DNA of 64,000 nucleotides from Azotosporobacter soli. Its GTDB lineage: Bacteria; Bacillota; Negativicutes; SG130. This document shows positions 8,510 through 17,347 of the stretch, piece by piece (position 1 is the first letter of the stretch; each line of letters starts with the position of its first letter). The notes under the pieces were generated by a model. That model was not told where the DNA came from. It searched no databases and saw only the letters and a list, made by a program, of their open reading frames with translations. Made by a program: the position numbers and the translations under genes. Where the stretch lies: contig NZ_JAUAOA010000004.1 of the NCBI RefSeq assembly GCF_030542965.1, positions 62,001-126,000 of the forward strand, read 5' to 3'.

Positions 8510-9727
8510 TTATAATGCAGGAGGACTGTTTTTTCTTTGCAGACTTTCAATTTCGTTGGGGTGTGACGAAGGCAGGAACAGAATGGGGAGTGCGGCGCAG
8601 AAGGCGGCAAGGCCCATCAATGCGTAAATCCAGTTTATGCCGAAGCTTGCTGCGATGCAGCCGAAGAGTAACGGCGTAAGCATATTTGTGCTGCCACGGA
8701 AAAAAGTGTTGAGCGGAAAAATGTCATCATAAAGATGTTTTTCGCGAATGGACTCGCCTAGGATAGACTGGATTACAGGAACAGTTCCTTTGGTTACGAC
8801 CCCCAACAGCAGCGATGCGCCAATAATGATAAACAGTTGCGTGCTGACAAGCAGCAGCGTCAGCAAAAATAGCATCAACAATTCGGATAGGACAAATACT
8901 TTTCGCGTACCAAAGCGATCAACTAAACGTCCGCAAGCGATTTTGCCGAGTAAACAGCCGCAGGTGAAAGCCATGGCAAAGGTGCCGATGACTGTCGGGG
9001 CAATTCCCTTGGCGAAGAGAAGATAGGGCAGAAAGGTAAAGAGATGATCACTGGCAAATGCGTCGCAGATGCTGGCGCTTATGGGCAGTGCATGTTGACG
9101 GTTGCGTAAGAGCGAAAAAGCAGGGAGATGCTGATCTCTGTCCGTTGCTAAAAGGACGGGCGGTTTTTCCTGGTTTGCGCCGAGCAAGAAAAGAAAAACC
9201 GCGAACAGCAGCGCGACTATTCCATAGACCAGGCAAATGAAGCGCCAGCCAGCAAAGCCGAAGACCGGAATGGCGGCTATGAAGGCGGCTAATGAAGCAA
9301 GGGGGATGCGTCCAAGATCTCCGAGCGCGGTGAAATTTCCGATTGTTTGACCTAAAGTGCGGCGGGGCGTCGTTGCGCTAAGATGAGAAAAGGCAATGTT
9401 GTGAAAGGCGCAATAACCGGCAATTGCGATGATAAAACAAAAACCGGCGAGCTGAATTGATGCGGAAAAAGCGGCCAGAAAAAAACCGATGCCGTCGAGT
9501 AAAACGATGAGGCTTATCGCGCGGAACAAACTAAAATGACGCGAGAAAAACTTGCTGAACAGTCCGCAGAGTGTAGTGAATAAAATGGCAAGCGATACGG
9601 CAAAGCCCACTTCTTTTTCGCTGGCGGCGAAGGAGAGAGCGATGAAAGAAAGCAGCAAAGGAACGCTGTCGAACAGGCCGTCGATGAGGATGTGCGAGAC
9701 GTTGAGCAAAATGCGAGGGTATGACAT
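8510..9727 (-). CDS. MFS transporter (probable drug or metabolite exporter)
   Basis: A 12-helix major facilitator of 405 residues. It starts at ATG 9727 (MSYPRILLNVSHILIDGLF) behind the GGGAGGAA box; the longer frame runs through the promoter. The loop 8-9 signature GRLVDRFGTRKVF and the central break after about helix 6 (LLGANQEKPPVL...) are typical. It is divergent from a MocR-type regulator that shares its promoter region, so the transporter is the likely regulated target. The substrate is unknown; MocR partners often export or import amino acids or amines. Terminator evidence after it is weak (a GCGCC-GACA-GGCGC hairpin without a T run). Confidence 0.85.
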   Translation of the reverse strand: MSYPRILLNVSHILIDGLFDSVPLLLSFIALSFAASEKEVGFAVSLAILFTTLCGLFSKFFSRHFSLFRAISLIVLLDGIGFFLAAFSASIQLAGFCFIIAIAGYCAFHNIAFSHLSATTPRRTLGQTIGNFTALGDLGRIPLASLAAFIAAIPVFGFAGWRFICLVYGIVALLFAVFLFLLGANQEKPPVLLATDRDQHLPAFSLLRNRQHALPISASICDAFASDHLFTFLPYLLFAKGIAPTVIGTFAMAFTCGCLLGKIACGRLVDRFGTRKVFVLSELLMLFLLTLLLVSTQLFIIIGASLLLGVVTKGTVPVIQSILGESIREKHLYDDIFPLNTFFRGSTNMLTPLLFGCIAASFGINWIYALMGLAAFCAALPILFLPSSHPNEIESLQRKNSPPAL

Positions 9728-9764
9728 AGCGATTCCTCCCGGTGTATAAGTGTAAGCTGCATTC

Positions 9765-9793
9765 ATTATATCGTCGCAAGATGGCGGCAACAA
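9765..9793 (-). promoter_or_regulatory. Promoter of the MFS gene
   Basis: On the minus strand, TTGTTG and a perfect TATAAT box are separated by 17 nt, within the divergent region between the transporter and the MocR gene. Confidence 0.65.
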
Positions 9794-9799
9794 TTGTGG

Positions 9800-9825
9800 T
9801 ATACTCTAACTGTATCGATACAGTT
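9800..9825 (+). promoter_or_regulatory. Extended -10 box and 18-bp palindromic operator of the MocR gene
   Basis: TGG-TATACT (extended -10, hexamer 9800-9805) is followed directly by the perfect palindrome AACTGTATCGATACAGTT (9808-9825), which covers the probable transcription start. It lies 13 nt before the regulator ATG and about 15 nt from the -35 of the divergent MFS promoter. This placement fits autorepression and control of the transporter. Confidence 0.65.
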
Positions 9826-9838
9826 GGAGGGCGTAGGA

Positions 9839-11191
9839 ATGAAGCGAGCATATGAAGAAATCGCTGCGGATATCGAGAAAAGAATACAGGAGGGGCGATT
9901 TAAGCCGCGCGAACGACTACCTTCGGTACGTGAATTGTGCGCTTCCTACCGGGTGAGTCAAAATACCGCAGTAAAAGCGTATGAGGTTTTGAAAAGCAAG
10001 CACTTGGTCTATTCCGTTCCGCAAAGCGGTTGCTATGTTCTCGAAAATAGGCGCAAGCTGGAACAAACGGAGCGCAGTGTAATTGATTTTGCCAGAGGCA
10101 ATCCGATGCTGGGGAAAATACATACGCCCGACATAAAGCACTGTCTTGACCGGGCGATTGATATTTGCAATGAAAATAGTGCGGAGTGGCATGAAATGTA
10201 CGGCGCACCGTCGCTGCGCAAATTGCTGCCCAAATATCTTGCTGATTTTCAAGTCTTTGCGTCGCCGGAAAACATCTTTGTTAATCTTGGCGTGCAGCAA
10301 GCGCTGACTCTTTTAACGCATATGTCGTTTCCAAATCAAAAGGATACTATATTGATTGAGCAGCCTACTTTTCGTTATTACAACTGGTTTTTAAAAAGCA
10401 GCGGCGTCAAAGTAATCGGCATACAGCGTGACGCAAGCGGCATTGACATCGCTACGTTGGAGCGACTGTTCAAAAATGAAAAGATCAAGTTTTTTTATAC
10501 GGTTCCCAACAGTCATAATCCGCTGGGGACTTGCTACTCAAGGGAGCAGCGCAAGGCAATCGCACGTCTGGCGGAAAAATATGACGTATATATTGTAGAA
10601 GACGATTATTTTGGTGATATCCGCTTTGGCAATCACGGCGACGCCCTATATTCGTATGGCGACCAGCAGCACCATATTTATCTGAAGAGCTTTATTAAAA
10701 TAATACCCTGGTTGCGAATCGGGATTACGGTTATTCCGACGCAACTGCTGTCCATATTTTCGGAACAGGTGAAGCAGTCCTATTTTCACTCGTACTTTTC
10801 ACCGTCGTTGGTCTCACAAGCGACCTTGGAAATCTATATCCGCAGCAACGTGTTGAAAAAGCATATTGCCGCAATGAAAAAAGAACTGGCGCCCAGGTTA
10901 AACTGTCTTAGACTTCGTTTTGCGGAAGCTAAGCAATATGGCGCAGCGTGGATTGGCGGAGAAAGCGGCTTTTATTCGTATTTAGAACTGCCGGAGAACG
11001 TGAATGAAAAGCAGTTTGTCGAAATCTTGAAGAAGCGAGACGTCATAGTGACGCCTGGGAACGAATGCTTTATCGAAAATTGCCGACAGCAAAGCGGCAT
11101 TCGTCTCAGCGTGGCACGGACAACAGCGGAAGAAATTGACAGGGGCATTTCCATTTTGTATGAGGAGCTTCGTACTTGGAAAACGAAGTGA
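9839..11191 (+). CDS. MocR-type GntR regulator with aminotransferase domain
   Basis: A 450-residue fusion. An N-terminal GntR winged helix covers about residues 1-75 (MKRAYEEIAADIEKRIQEG, LPSVRELCASYRVSQNTAVKAYEVL). A class-I aminotransferase-fold effector domain follows, with the PLP-site features NSHNPLG, YIVEDDYFGDIRFG and the Schiff-base Lys in SFIK (usually SFSK). Such proteins sense an amine or amino acid through PLP and switch a divergent operon. The start is ATG 9839 behind GGAGGG; the longer frame overlaps the palindrome. It is divergent from the MFS gene and is a paralogue of the regulator at 29842. Confidence 0.93.
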   Translation: MKRAYEEIAADIEKRIQEGRFKPRERLPSVRELCASYRVSQNTAVKAYEVLKSKHLVYSVPQSGCYVLENRRKLEQTERSVIDFARGNPMLGKIHTPDIKHCLDRAIDICNENSAEWHEMYGAPSLRKLLPKYLADFQVFASPENIFVNLGVQQALTLLTHMSFPNQKDTILIEQPTFRYYNWFLKSSGVKVIGIQRDASGIDIATLERLFKNEKIKFFYTVPNSHNPLGTCYSREQRKAIARLAEKYDVYIVEDDYFGDIRFGNHGDALYSYGDQQHHIYLKSFIKIIPWLRIGITVIPTQLLSIFSEQVKQSYFHSYFSPSLVSQATLEIYIRSNVLKKHIAAMKKELAPRLNCLRLRFAEAKQYGAAWIGGESGFYSYLELPENVNEKQFVEILKKRDVIVTPGNECFIENCRQQSGIRLSVARTTAEEIDRGISILYEELRTWKTK

Positions 11192-11268
11192 TGTTTTTTG
11201 AACTGAAGTATTTGGATGAATCAAAACCGTCCTAATACGGAAAGAAATGTCACCCACGCGTGACGAGA

Positions 11269-11297
11269 TTATGAACACTTCTTGCTAGAAATATAAT
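11269..11297 (+). promoter_or_regulatory. Possible promoter of the amino-acid ABC operon
   Basis: TTATGA-17-TATAAT. The -10 is perfect and the -35 poor. It would give a leader of about 110 nt. Two small inverted repeats lie just upstream: CCGT-CCTAAT-ACGG (11227-11240) and GTCAC-CCACGC-GTGAC (11249-11264). Confidence 0.35.
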
Positions 11298-11411
11298 TGA
11301 CTTGATAAGAAGGAAGTCCTGGCTCAAAAAGAGAAAGTGTCGGTACGTGCATGACGCCGTGTTAGCATCCGGCTCATGGTTTCAAAAGTGACATAACCAA
11401 GGAGTAAAACG

Positions 11412-12959
11412 ATGAAGAAAAAGACAGGGTTGCTGTTGTTGCTGCTAATGTTTTTATTGACGCTAGTGGGCTGCGGCGCGCCAAAGGACGAGGCGACGCA
11501 GCGAAGCGGCGCGAAACTGGCGACGCTGGAAGACTTGAAGGACAAGCGCATCGGCATCTTGCTCGGTTCCGTTCATGATGCATACGTTGCCAAGACGTTT
11601 CCCGACGCGACGGTGCTTCAATATAAGAGTCCGTCCGATCTGGTGCTGGCGGTAAAGACCGGCAAGGTGGACGCCGCCTTTTATACGCATGAGACGCTGC
11701 TCGAAATATTGCGCGGCGATGACGAGATCGGCTTCCTGGCGGAACGGATCTTTTCGGTGCCGATCGGCATGGGCTTTAAGAAGGGCAATGACGAATTGCG
11801 CGGCCAGTTCGATCTCTTCTTGCGGCAACTGAAAGAAAGCGGCGTCTTTGACGATATGGTCAGGCGCTGGATACTGGATGGAACGACGCAGATGCCGGAC
11901 ATTGAGAATCCGAAGACGAACGGCGTCTTGACGGTCGGCATCGTAAGCGACAAGGGCATGCCTTTTACGATCGTCAAAGACAACCGGATGATCGGTTTTG
12001 ACGTGGAGATGGCGCAGCGTTTTGCCGCCTATCTCGGCAAAGAACTCAAACTTTCCGATATGGAGTTCGGCGCGCTGATTCCTGCGGTCTCCGGCAATAA
12101 GATCGACCAGATCACCAGCACGCTGATGATCACGCAAGAGCGCAAAAAGCAGATCGATTTTTCCGAACCGTACTACGAACTGGGCGCAAGCGCCTTTGCG
12201 TTGAAGAAAAATCTTGCGCAGGCGCAAGGCGAAACGAATGCGGCAGTCGCAGTAAGCGGCTGGCAGTCTCTTGCCGACAGTTTTCACAACAATATCATCC
12301 GTGAAAAACGATATCTGCTGCTGCTCGACGGCCTGCAGACGACGCTTGTGCTGTCGGTTAGCTCTTCTTTTTTCGGCACGGTGCTCGGTGCGCTGATCTG
12401 CTTTATGCGCATGCGGAAAAACAGACTTGTCTGCAGCAGTGCCAAAGTCTATATCGCGCTGATGCGCGGAACACCGGTGCTGGTGCTTCTGATGCTGATC
12501 TTTTACGTCGCGTTTGCAAGCGTTGATGTCAATCCGCTTATCGCGGCGGTGCTGGCGTTCGCGTTGAATTTCGCCGCCTATGTCTCGGAGATGTTCCGCA
12601 CGTCGATCGAAAGCGTGGACAAAGGCCAGACGGAAGCGGGGCTGGCGGGCGGCTTTTCAAGACTGCAGACGTTCGTCTACATCGTCATGCCGCAGGCGCT
12701 GCGCCAGGTGATGCCGGTCTATAAGGGCGAGTTCATCTCGCTTGTGAAGATGACTTCGGTCGTCGGTTATATCGCGCTGCAGGATCTGACGAAAGCGAGC
12801 GATATCATCCGCAGCCGCACGTTCGACGCATTCTTCCCGATCGTCATGGTGGCGGTGCTCTACTTTATCGTCTCCTGGTCGCTGGCGCTGGCGCTCGATT
12901 ATGCCGGAGCGAAGCTTGACCCGAAACAACAACGCAAGACAAGGCGGGACGCATTATGA
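11412..12959 (+). CDS. Amino-acid ABC transporter: lipoprotein substrate-binding/permease fusion
   Basis: A 515-residue fusion. Signal and lipobox LVGC give a lipid-anchored N-terminus. Residues ~35-155 ([42 protein letters not shown]) look like the second lobe and C-terminal part of a family-3 binding protein. Residues ~165-270 ([54 protein letters not shown]) look like its first lobe. The two halves are therefore in swapped order. Residues ~295-505 are a HisM/GlnP-type permease with five or so helices and the EAA-like loop [25 protein letters not shown] precedes ATG. The stop overlaps the ATG of the ATPase gene (ATGA), which gives coupled translation. The substrate is probably a polar amino acid. 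Confidence 0.9.
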   Translation: MKKKTGLLLLLLMFLLTLVGCGAPKDEATQRSGAKLATLEDLKDKRIGILLGSVHDAYVAKTFPDATVLQYKSPSDLVLAVKTGKVDAAFYTHETLLEILRGDDEIGFLAERIFSVPIGMGFKKGNDELRGQFDLFLRQLKESGVFDDMVRRWILDGTTQMPDIENPKTNGVLTVGIVSDKGMPFTIVKDNRMIGFDVEMAQRFAAYLGKELKLSDMEFGALIPAVSGNKIDQITSTLMITQERKKQIDFSEPYYELGASAFALKKNLAQAQGETNAAVAVSGWQSLADSFHNNIIREKRYLLLLDGLQTTLVLSVSSSFFGTVLGALICFMRMRKNRLVCSSAKVYIALMRGTPVLVLLMLIFYVAFASVDVNPLIAAVLAFALNFAAYVSEMFRTSIESVDKGQTEAGLAGGFSRLQTFVYIVMPQALRQVMPVYKGEFISLVKMTSVVGYIALQDLTKASDIIRSRTFDAFFPIVMVAVLYFIVSWSLALALDYAGAKLDPKQQRKTRRDAL

Positions 12960-14041
12960 TCAGAATCGAACATCTTTGCAAACGCTTCGATGGACAGACC
13001 GTGCTGAAAGACGTGAACGCAGTCATCGAGAAGGGGGAGATCATCTCCATCATCGGGCCGTCCGGCACTGGCAAGAGCACGCTGCTGCGCTGCCTGAATC
13101 TGCTGGAAGTCCCGGATGGCGGCGCGATCTTTATTGACGGGACGCCGCTGCTCGCCAAAACGACCGACGTCGCGCGCGTGCGGCAAAAAATGGGCATGGT
13201 GTTCCAGTCGTTCAACCTGTACGCGCATCTTTCGGTGCTGGATAACCTCACGCTCGGGCCGATCAAGCTGCTGAAAAAAAGCAAAGCTGCAGCGCAAGAA
13301 AGAGCGCTGCAGCTTTTAGAGCTGGTGGGACTTGGCGAAAAAGCGGACAGTTTTCCCGATGAGCTTTCCGGCGGACAGAAGCAGCGCGTGGCGATCGCAC
13401 GCTGTCTGGCGATGGAGCCGGAAGTGCTGCTCTTTGACGAGCCGACGTCCGCACTCGACCCGACGATGGTGAGCGAGGTTCTGGCGGTCATCCGGCGTCT
13501 GGCGAAAGAGGGCATGACGATGCTGATCGTCACGCACGAGATGGAATTTGCCCGCAATATTTCAAGCCGCGTTCTTTATATGGATGAAGGCGTCATTTAT
13601 GAGCAGGGAACGGCGCAGCAAATTTTTGACGCGCCGGAAAAGGAAAAAACAAAATCATTTATCAACCGGATACGCAGCTTTCAGTATTCTATCAGCAGCG
13701 CGCAGTACGATCTGTATGCGATGAATGCTGAGATCGAAAGCTTCTGCGAAAAACATCTGCTGGGCAAAGAGGTTTGCCGCAATGCGCTCTTGGTCGTTGA
13801 AGAAGCGTTAAGCCTGCAGCAGGATTTCGCGGACATCCTGCTCAGTCTTGCCTATTCGGAAAAAAGCGGCAGCCTGGAATGCCGAATCGAAAGCAAAGGC
13901 GCGCCGTTCGCGCTTTTGCAAAAAGGAATACGTTCGGATGACCTCGCGCTGACGCTGTTGGAAAAACTCTGCGAAACGCTGCAATATCAGTATGAAGACG
14001 GCAAGAATGTGCTGCGGGCGGTGCTGAAGGGGCGGCAGTGA
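12956..14041 (+). CDS. Amino-acid ABC transporter ATP-binding protein with C-terminal extension
   Basis: A GlnQ/HisP-type ATPase of 361 residues; ~240 is usual. Walker [10 protein letters not shown] (~residues 35-43), Q-loop FQSFN, signature LSGGQKQR, Walker [14 protein letters not shown] and the switch His in VTHE are all present. The remaining ~115 residues (from about 250) form an extra alpha/beta domain with [38 protein letters not shown] and NVLRAVLKG. Its layout resembles an RsbW-type GHKL ATPase fold, but the usual Asn and Asp-X-Gly are not where expected. This is inference. Its ATG overlaps the TGA of the permease gene, so the two are made together. Confidence 0.93.
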   Translation: MIRIEHLCKRFDGQTVLKDVNAVIEKGEIISIIGPSGTGKSTLLRCLNLLEVPDGGAIFIDGTPLLAKTTDVARVRQKMGMVFQSFNLYAHLSVLDNLTLGPIKLLKKSKAAAQERALQLLELVGLGEKADSFPDELSGGQKQRVAIARCLAMEPEVLLFDEPTSALDPTMVSEVLAVIRRLAKEGMTMLIVTHEMEFARNISSRVLYMDEGVIYEQGTAQQIFDAPEKEKTKSFINRIRSFQYSISSAQYDLYAMNAEIESFCEKHLLGKEVCRNALLVVEEALSLQQDFADILLSLAYSEKSGSLECRIESKGAPFALLQKGIRSDDLALTLLEKLCETLQYQYEDGKNVLRAVLKGRQ

Positions 14042-14086
14042 GAGTTTTCGAGTGCTTGCCTAATGAAAGTATGCGGAGGATTGAGA

Positions 14087-14785
14087 ATGAAAGAATTATC
14101 GCAGCGTACAGTTGCAATAACGGCAGGGATTGCATTTTTTCTGATGACGATAGCGGCCCTCTTTGCATACGGATTTGCGCTCGGCCATCTTATTGCGCCG
14201 GGCGATGCAACAGCGACAGTCAATCAAATCATGGCTTCGCCAATGCTCCTTCGTTTAACGGTTTGCAGTTTTCTGATCGTGCTTCTTTGTGATGTCGTAG
14301 TGGCGTGGGCGCTTTATCTTTTTCTCAGGCCGGTCAATGAGAATTTGGCGTTGCTGATGGCCTGGCTTCGATTGATGTATGCAGCGATGTTAGGAATTGC
14401 TATGTTCAATTTGCTTAAAGTGCTGCTGATTGTAAGCGATGCCGACTACTTGACGCTATTTACCAGCAAAGCGCTGCAGGCGCAGGTTTTTTTATTTCTT
14501 AAAGCGTTTATGATGGAATGGTCTGCCGGCTTACTTATTTTCGGCGTGCATCTTTTTTTACTCGGTTATTTAGTTCTTAAAGCGGGCTACATTCCTAAAA
14601 TTTTAGGCGGCTTATTGATAATAGGCGCTTTCTGTTATGTAACAACTAATTTTGCGAATCTACTTTGGTCTGACTATGAACATTACAAAGCAACGCTTGA
14701 ATTGCTGCTTAGCCTGCCGATGGCGCTCGGAGAATTGTCCTTTGCATTTTGGCTTTTGTTTAAAGGCGGTAAAGCGGTGGCTTGA
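14087..14785 (+). CDS. DUF4386 family membrane protein
   Basis: A 232-residue protein with about six hydrophobic helices and the DUF4386 pattern: SQRTVAITAGIAFFLMTI at the N-terminus, a central LLMAWLRLMYAAMLG segment, and LGYLVLKAGYIPKILGGLL near the last third. No catalytic residues are evident and the function of the family is unknown. The start is ATG 14087 behind GCGGAGGA. It follows the ABC ATPase by 45 nt on the same strand and could be read through from it; it ends at a strong terminator. Confidence 0.8.
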   Translation: MKELSQRTVAITAGIAFFLMTIAALFAYGFALGHLIAPGDATATVNQIMASPMLLRLTVCSFLIVLLCDVVVAWALYLFLRPVNENLALLMAWLRLMYAAMLGIAMFNLLKVLLIVSDADYLTLFTSKALQAQVFLFLKAFMMEWSAGLLIFGVHLFLLGYLVLKAGYIPKILGGLLIIGAFCYVTTNFANLLWSDYEHYKATLELLLSLPMALGELSFAFWLLFKGGKAVA

Positions 14786-14802
14786 TAAGATGCCTGTGAT
14801 GA

Positions 14803-14850
14803 AAAAGCGGTTATAGTCCCTGGAAAATCAGGACTATAACCGCTTTTTTT
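14803..14850. terminator. Terminator between convergent genes
   Basis: A 17-bp perfect stem, AAAAGCGGTTATAGTCC / GGACTATAACCGCTTTT, with T run. It serves the DUF4386 gene and possibly the opposing GNAT gene. The stem core resembles those at 4137 and 15964. Confidence 0.92.
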
Positions 14851-14863
14851 CGGAGATCATTAG

Positions 14864-15370
14864 TTACCTGACTCTACGCAATACTTTTTCATAGCAGTAG
14901 AAAGGCTTCTCTTTACTTGGGAATTTCATTTCGCCAATCCGTTGATAGCCGCATTTTACGAAGAGGGCATTCATCTTTATATTGATGGAATAGGTATCGG
15001 TTTTTAAATAGCGCATATTATTTTCAAGTGCACGTTCCTCGGCAAAGTTCATTAGCTCCAGACCCACTCCACTTCTACGGCGAGCCGGGGCCACCGCCAT
15101 ACGGTGGAGAATCATAGCCGTCTCCTGCAGCGACCAAGGTAAGCTGTTATATTCGGCTGACTCGATTGTATTAATGCAGGCAAAGCCGACTATCTTTTCT
15201 TCGCGTTCGCTTAGATAAAGATCACCGCGTTGCATATCATGCAAGAAGTCTTTCTCTTGGGGATAATGTTCATCCCACTGCGTGTTGCCGTACGAATGCA
15301 TTTCAACAATGGTCTCTTCGATGATTTTCATGACATTCATTATATCTGCAGAAACGGCTTTTCGGATCAT
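14864..15370 (-). CDS. GNAT family N-acetyltransferase
   Basis: A 168-residue acetyl-CoA-dependent acyltransferase fold. N-terminal MIRKAVSADIMNVMKIIEET is the alpha1 region. VGFACINTIES is beta4. The acetyl-CoA pyrophosphate loop is seen as LHRMAVAPARRRSGVGLELMNFAEE (Arg-X-X-Gly-X-Gly type). A C-terminal FVKCGYQRIGEMKF gives beta6-7. SD GAGG precedes the ATG. It is a single gene, convergent with DUF4386. The acceptor substrate is unknown; a free amine or amino acid is possible. Confidence 0.9.
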   Translation of the reverse strand: MIRKAVSADIMNVMKIIEETIVEMHSYGNTQWDEHYPQEKDFLHDMQRGDLYLSEREEKIVGFACINTIESAEYNSLPWSLQETAMILHRMAVAPARRRSGVGLELMNFAEERALENNMRYLKTDTYSINIKMNALFVKCGYQRIGEMKFPSKEKPFYCYEKVLRRVR

Positions 15371-15438
15371 AAGAACACCTCTATATATTTAGGATACCCT
15401 TGTCGTCAATGTGATAGGGGCGATTAAGATGCAACGGC

Positions 15439-15810
15439 TTAGTCAACTTGCGCCATACCGAACAAGAGGCCGGAAGCCATCGGAATCAGCCAGATGGCCC
15501 AGACGATGACGCTGAATTTGTGAAAGCTGAGTTGCAGCCTATGGTTCTTTGAGGTCAGCACCCAGGTGGCCCAGATCGTGTGAACGATCATCAAGAGCAG
15601 TGCGATTATACCGGTGATGCCGTGAAAGTTTGCCTGGATGCCGCCGGCGATCTTGCCCATCGTTGTCGTGCCGATTGTGTCACAGACAAAGCCGAGCCAA
15701 AACAACGCGACATGCCAGTGCCTTAATATTCGTTGCGCCTTTTCCGCCATTACGGCGATGGTATAAAACAGTCCGGCCAGACTGATAAAGATAATGGCCG
15801 TCATCAACAT
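15439..15810 (-). CDS. HsmA-type membrane protein (TIGR03987 family)
   Basis: A 123-residue protein with four hydrophobic helices (MLMTAIIFISLAGLFYTIAV, HWHVALFWLGFVCDTIGT, GITGIIALLLMIVHTIWATW, FSVIVWAIWLIPMASGLLFG). The Trp/His-rich cores HWHVALFWLGF and HKFSVIVWAIW are those of the TIGR03987 family. The function of the family is not known. ATG 15810 is preceded by AAAGGAG at a good distance; the upstream TTG at 15816 is too close. It is a single gene. Confidence 0.8.
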   Translation of the reverse strand: MLMTAIIFISLAGLFYTIAVMAEKAQRILRHWHVALFWLGFVCDTIGTTTMGKIAGGIQANFHGITGIIALLLMIVHTIWATWVLTSKNHRLQLSFHKFSVIVWAIWLIPMASGLLFGMAQVD

Positions 15811-15963
15811 AAGCAAATCTCCTTTACGCTATTCTCTGCTGTCAGTATAGCCGGAAAAAAGCGGGCTGTCCATTTGCATAAAAGAGAACGAACGTTGAAA
15901 CGAAAAGGAAGTCAGGAATGGAAATGTTGCAACGCAGAAAAGAAAGGCATAGCAATGAACGAC

Positions 15964-15998
15964 GAAAAGCGGTCATAATTCGGATATGACCGCTTTTC
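15964..15998. terminator. Terminator of the GlsB-type gene
   Basis: Perfect 13-bp stem AAAAGCGGTCATA / TATGACCGCTTTT. It lies 25 nt beyond the 3' end of the minus-strand GlsB-type gene. Confidence 0.8.
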
Positions 15999-16022
15999 AT
16001 AAGAAGGCAATATTGCCTGAAG

Positions 16023-16250
16023 TTAGAGAAAACGTATGACCGCCAACATTGCAATCGCGCCGAGGGTTGCCATGATTACTTCGCCAATGGCGCCATAAGC
16101 AGTTAAACCGAAAAAGGTAAAAAGGTAACTGCCGATGAAAGAGCCGGCTATGCCTACGAGCAAATCACCGATTAAGCCAAAACCGCTGCCGCGCATGATG
16201 TTGCCGGCTAACCAGCCGGAGAGAATGCCTATTAGTATGGGCCAAAGCAT
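16023..16250 (-). CDS. GlsB/YeaQ/YmgE family stress-response membrane protein
   Basis: A 75-residue transglycosylase-associated-type protein with three hydrophobic, Gly-rich helices. It shows the family motifs GWLAGNIMRGSGFGLIGDLLVGIAGSFIG (two segments) and a C-terminal ATLGAIAMLAVIRFL. It sits in the inner membrane. Members are often induced under stress but have no defined biochemical role. The start is ATG 16250 behind GAGGAGG; the GTG three codons earlier overlaps that box. Confidence 0.9.
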   Translation of the reverse strand: MLWPILIGILSGWLAGNIMRGSGFGLIGDLLVGIAGSFIGSYLFTFFGLTAYGAIGEVIMATLGAIAMLAVIRFL

Positions 16251-16271
16251 GATACACACCTCCTCTTTAAA

Positions 16272-16309
16272 AATGAACCCAAGAAAGTTTGCACCTTCTT
16301 GGGTTCATT
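16272..16309 (-). terminator. Terminator of the 307-residue secreted-protein gene
   Basis: Perfect 14-bp stem AATGAACCCAAGAA / TTCTTGGGTTCATT. Read on the minus strand it ends in TTTTT. It is about 120 nt after the stop of the gene at 16427. Confidence 0.8.
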
Positions 16310-16426
16310 ACTAAAATATACAGGCCAAATGGCTTTTCAATAAAATGCTCACCTTATGTCGTTCTGGTTTGGCGTTTAATTTGTCCCATCCATATTCATT
16401 AAGCCAGACTTGCGGTGATGGACGTT

Positions 16427-17347
16427 CTACTTGCTTGCGTCAATGATGGAAATAGAGCGCAAAACATCGCCGTCAAAACTGAGCTTCTTCGAACCGTAAA
16501 TCCAGACGGAATTATTTTCTTCCATGGAAACAGGCTTGCCCCAGCTGAGCATAATTTGTCCTTTGTTCATGCCTTCGACGACGCTCGCATTTTCGATTTT
16601 GGTCCATAATTCACGCGACCAACCGAGGCTGATGCGAGGATCTTCGGTAAATAGGTAACTTTTCCATGCCGGATTTTTGCTCCAAGAGGCAACCGGCGTA
16701 TTGGTCCAACTGTAGTTTATCGGTAAGATCGCTTTTTCATTATTTACGGAAACGATCAACCAAATCGGTTCTTGCGATTGGATGCCTGGATAGACATCAA
16801 TTACAGTGACTGGCGAACCGATTTTAATCGCTACCGGCGCTACTGGCGTTTCGCCGGTGCTGGACCAACCGGATAGCTCTCTAAATTTAGGATAGACGGT
16901 CTTGTTTAAAAACTGGTTACGGGCATCCGACAAGTCAGAGGTTAGCAGCAAAGAGTCTAATTGCTGACGCATGCTGCGGCCGACTAATTTTTCGCCGGTC
17001 TCATTTACCGTCATATATACCATCGCTTCATTCACGGTATTGCCCGCTGGAAAATTTGCGATTTCAGTAACGGTGACTTGTTTTTTTACGTAAGCGGAAT
17101 AGGGAAGGCGGACGGATTGATCGCCGTCAAAACCTTGTGTGGCTTGATCAATTTTAAAGATTCCATAACCGGCTGCTTGTTTATCTGCAGGCAGTTCACG
17201 AAATGTGAAAGTGTGCCCGACCCATTGTTCGATTGTAAGATTGACCGGAGCGGTTTTAGCGGTGTCTTCTGCCGAAACCGTAGCGCCGGTGCCTAATCCG
17301 ATGAGTAGACTTAAAACAAATAAAATGCGTATGCTGAATTGTTGCAT
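16427..17347 (-). CDS. Secreted protein of unknown function
   Basis: Not recognised. 306 residues from ATG 17347, which follows AGGAGGG at six bases; the longest frame adds 13 unlikely residues. An N-terminal signal peptide (MQQFSIRILFVLSLLIGLGTG...VSAED) sends it to the periplasm or outside. The mature part is soluble, beta-rich in appearance and Trp-rich (EQWVGHTFTFRELP, PIWLIVSVNNEKAILP, LSWGKPVSMEENNSVWIYG). The last stretch resembles the short SmpA/BamE-like theme in which a protein reports that a call returns GKP followed by a Trp-Tyr strand, but this is weak. It is single, with its own terminator. Confidence 0.75.
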   Translation of the reverse strand: MQQFSIRILFVLSLLIGLGTGATVSAEDTAKTAPVNLTIEQWVGHTFTFRELPADKQAAGYGIFKIDQATQGFDGDQSVRLPYSAYVKKQVTVTEIANFPAGNTVNEAMVYMTVNETGEKLVGRSMRQQLDSLLLTSDLSDARNQFLNKTVYPKFRELSGWSSTGETPVAPVAIKIGSPVTVIDVYPGIQSQEPIWLIVSVNNEKAILPINYSWTNTPVASWSKNPAWKSYLFTEDPRISLGWSRELWTKIENASVVEGMNKGQIMLSWGKPVSMEENNSVWIYGSKKLSFDGDVLRSISIIDASK

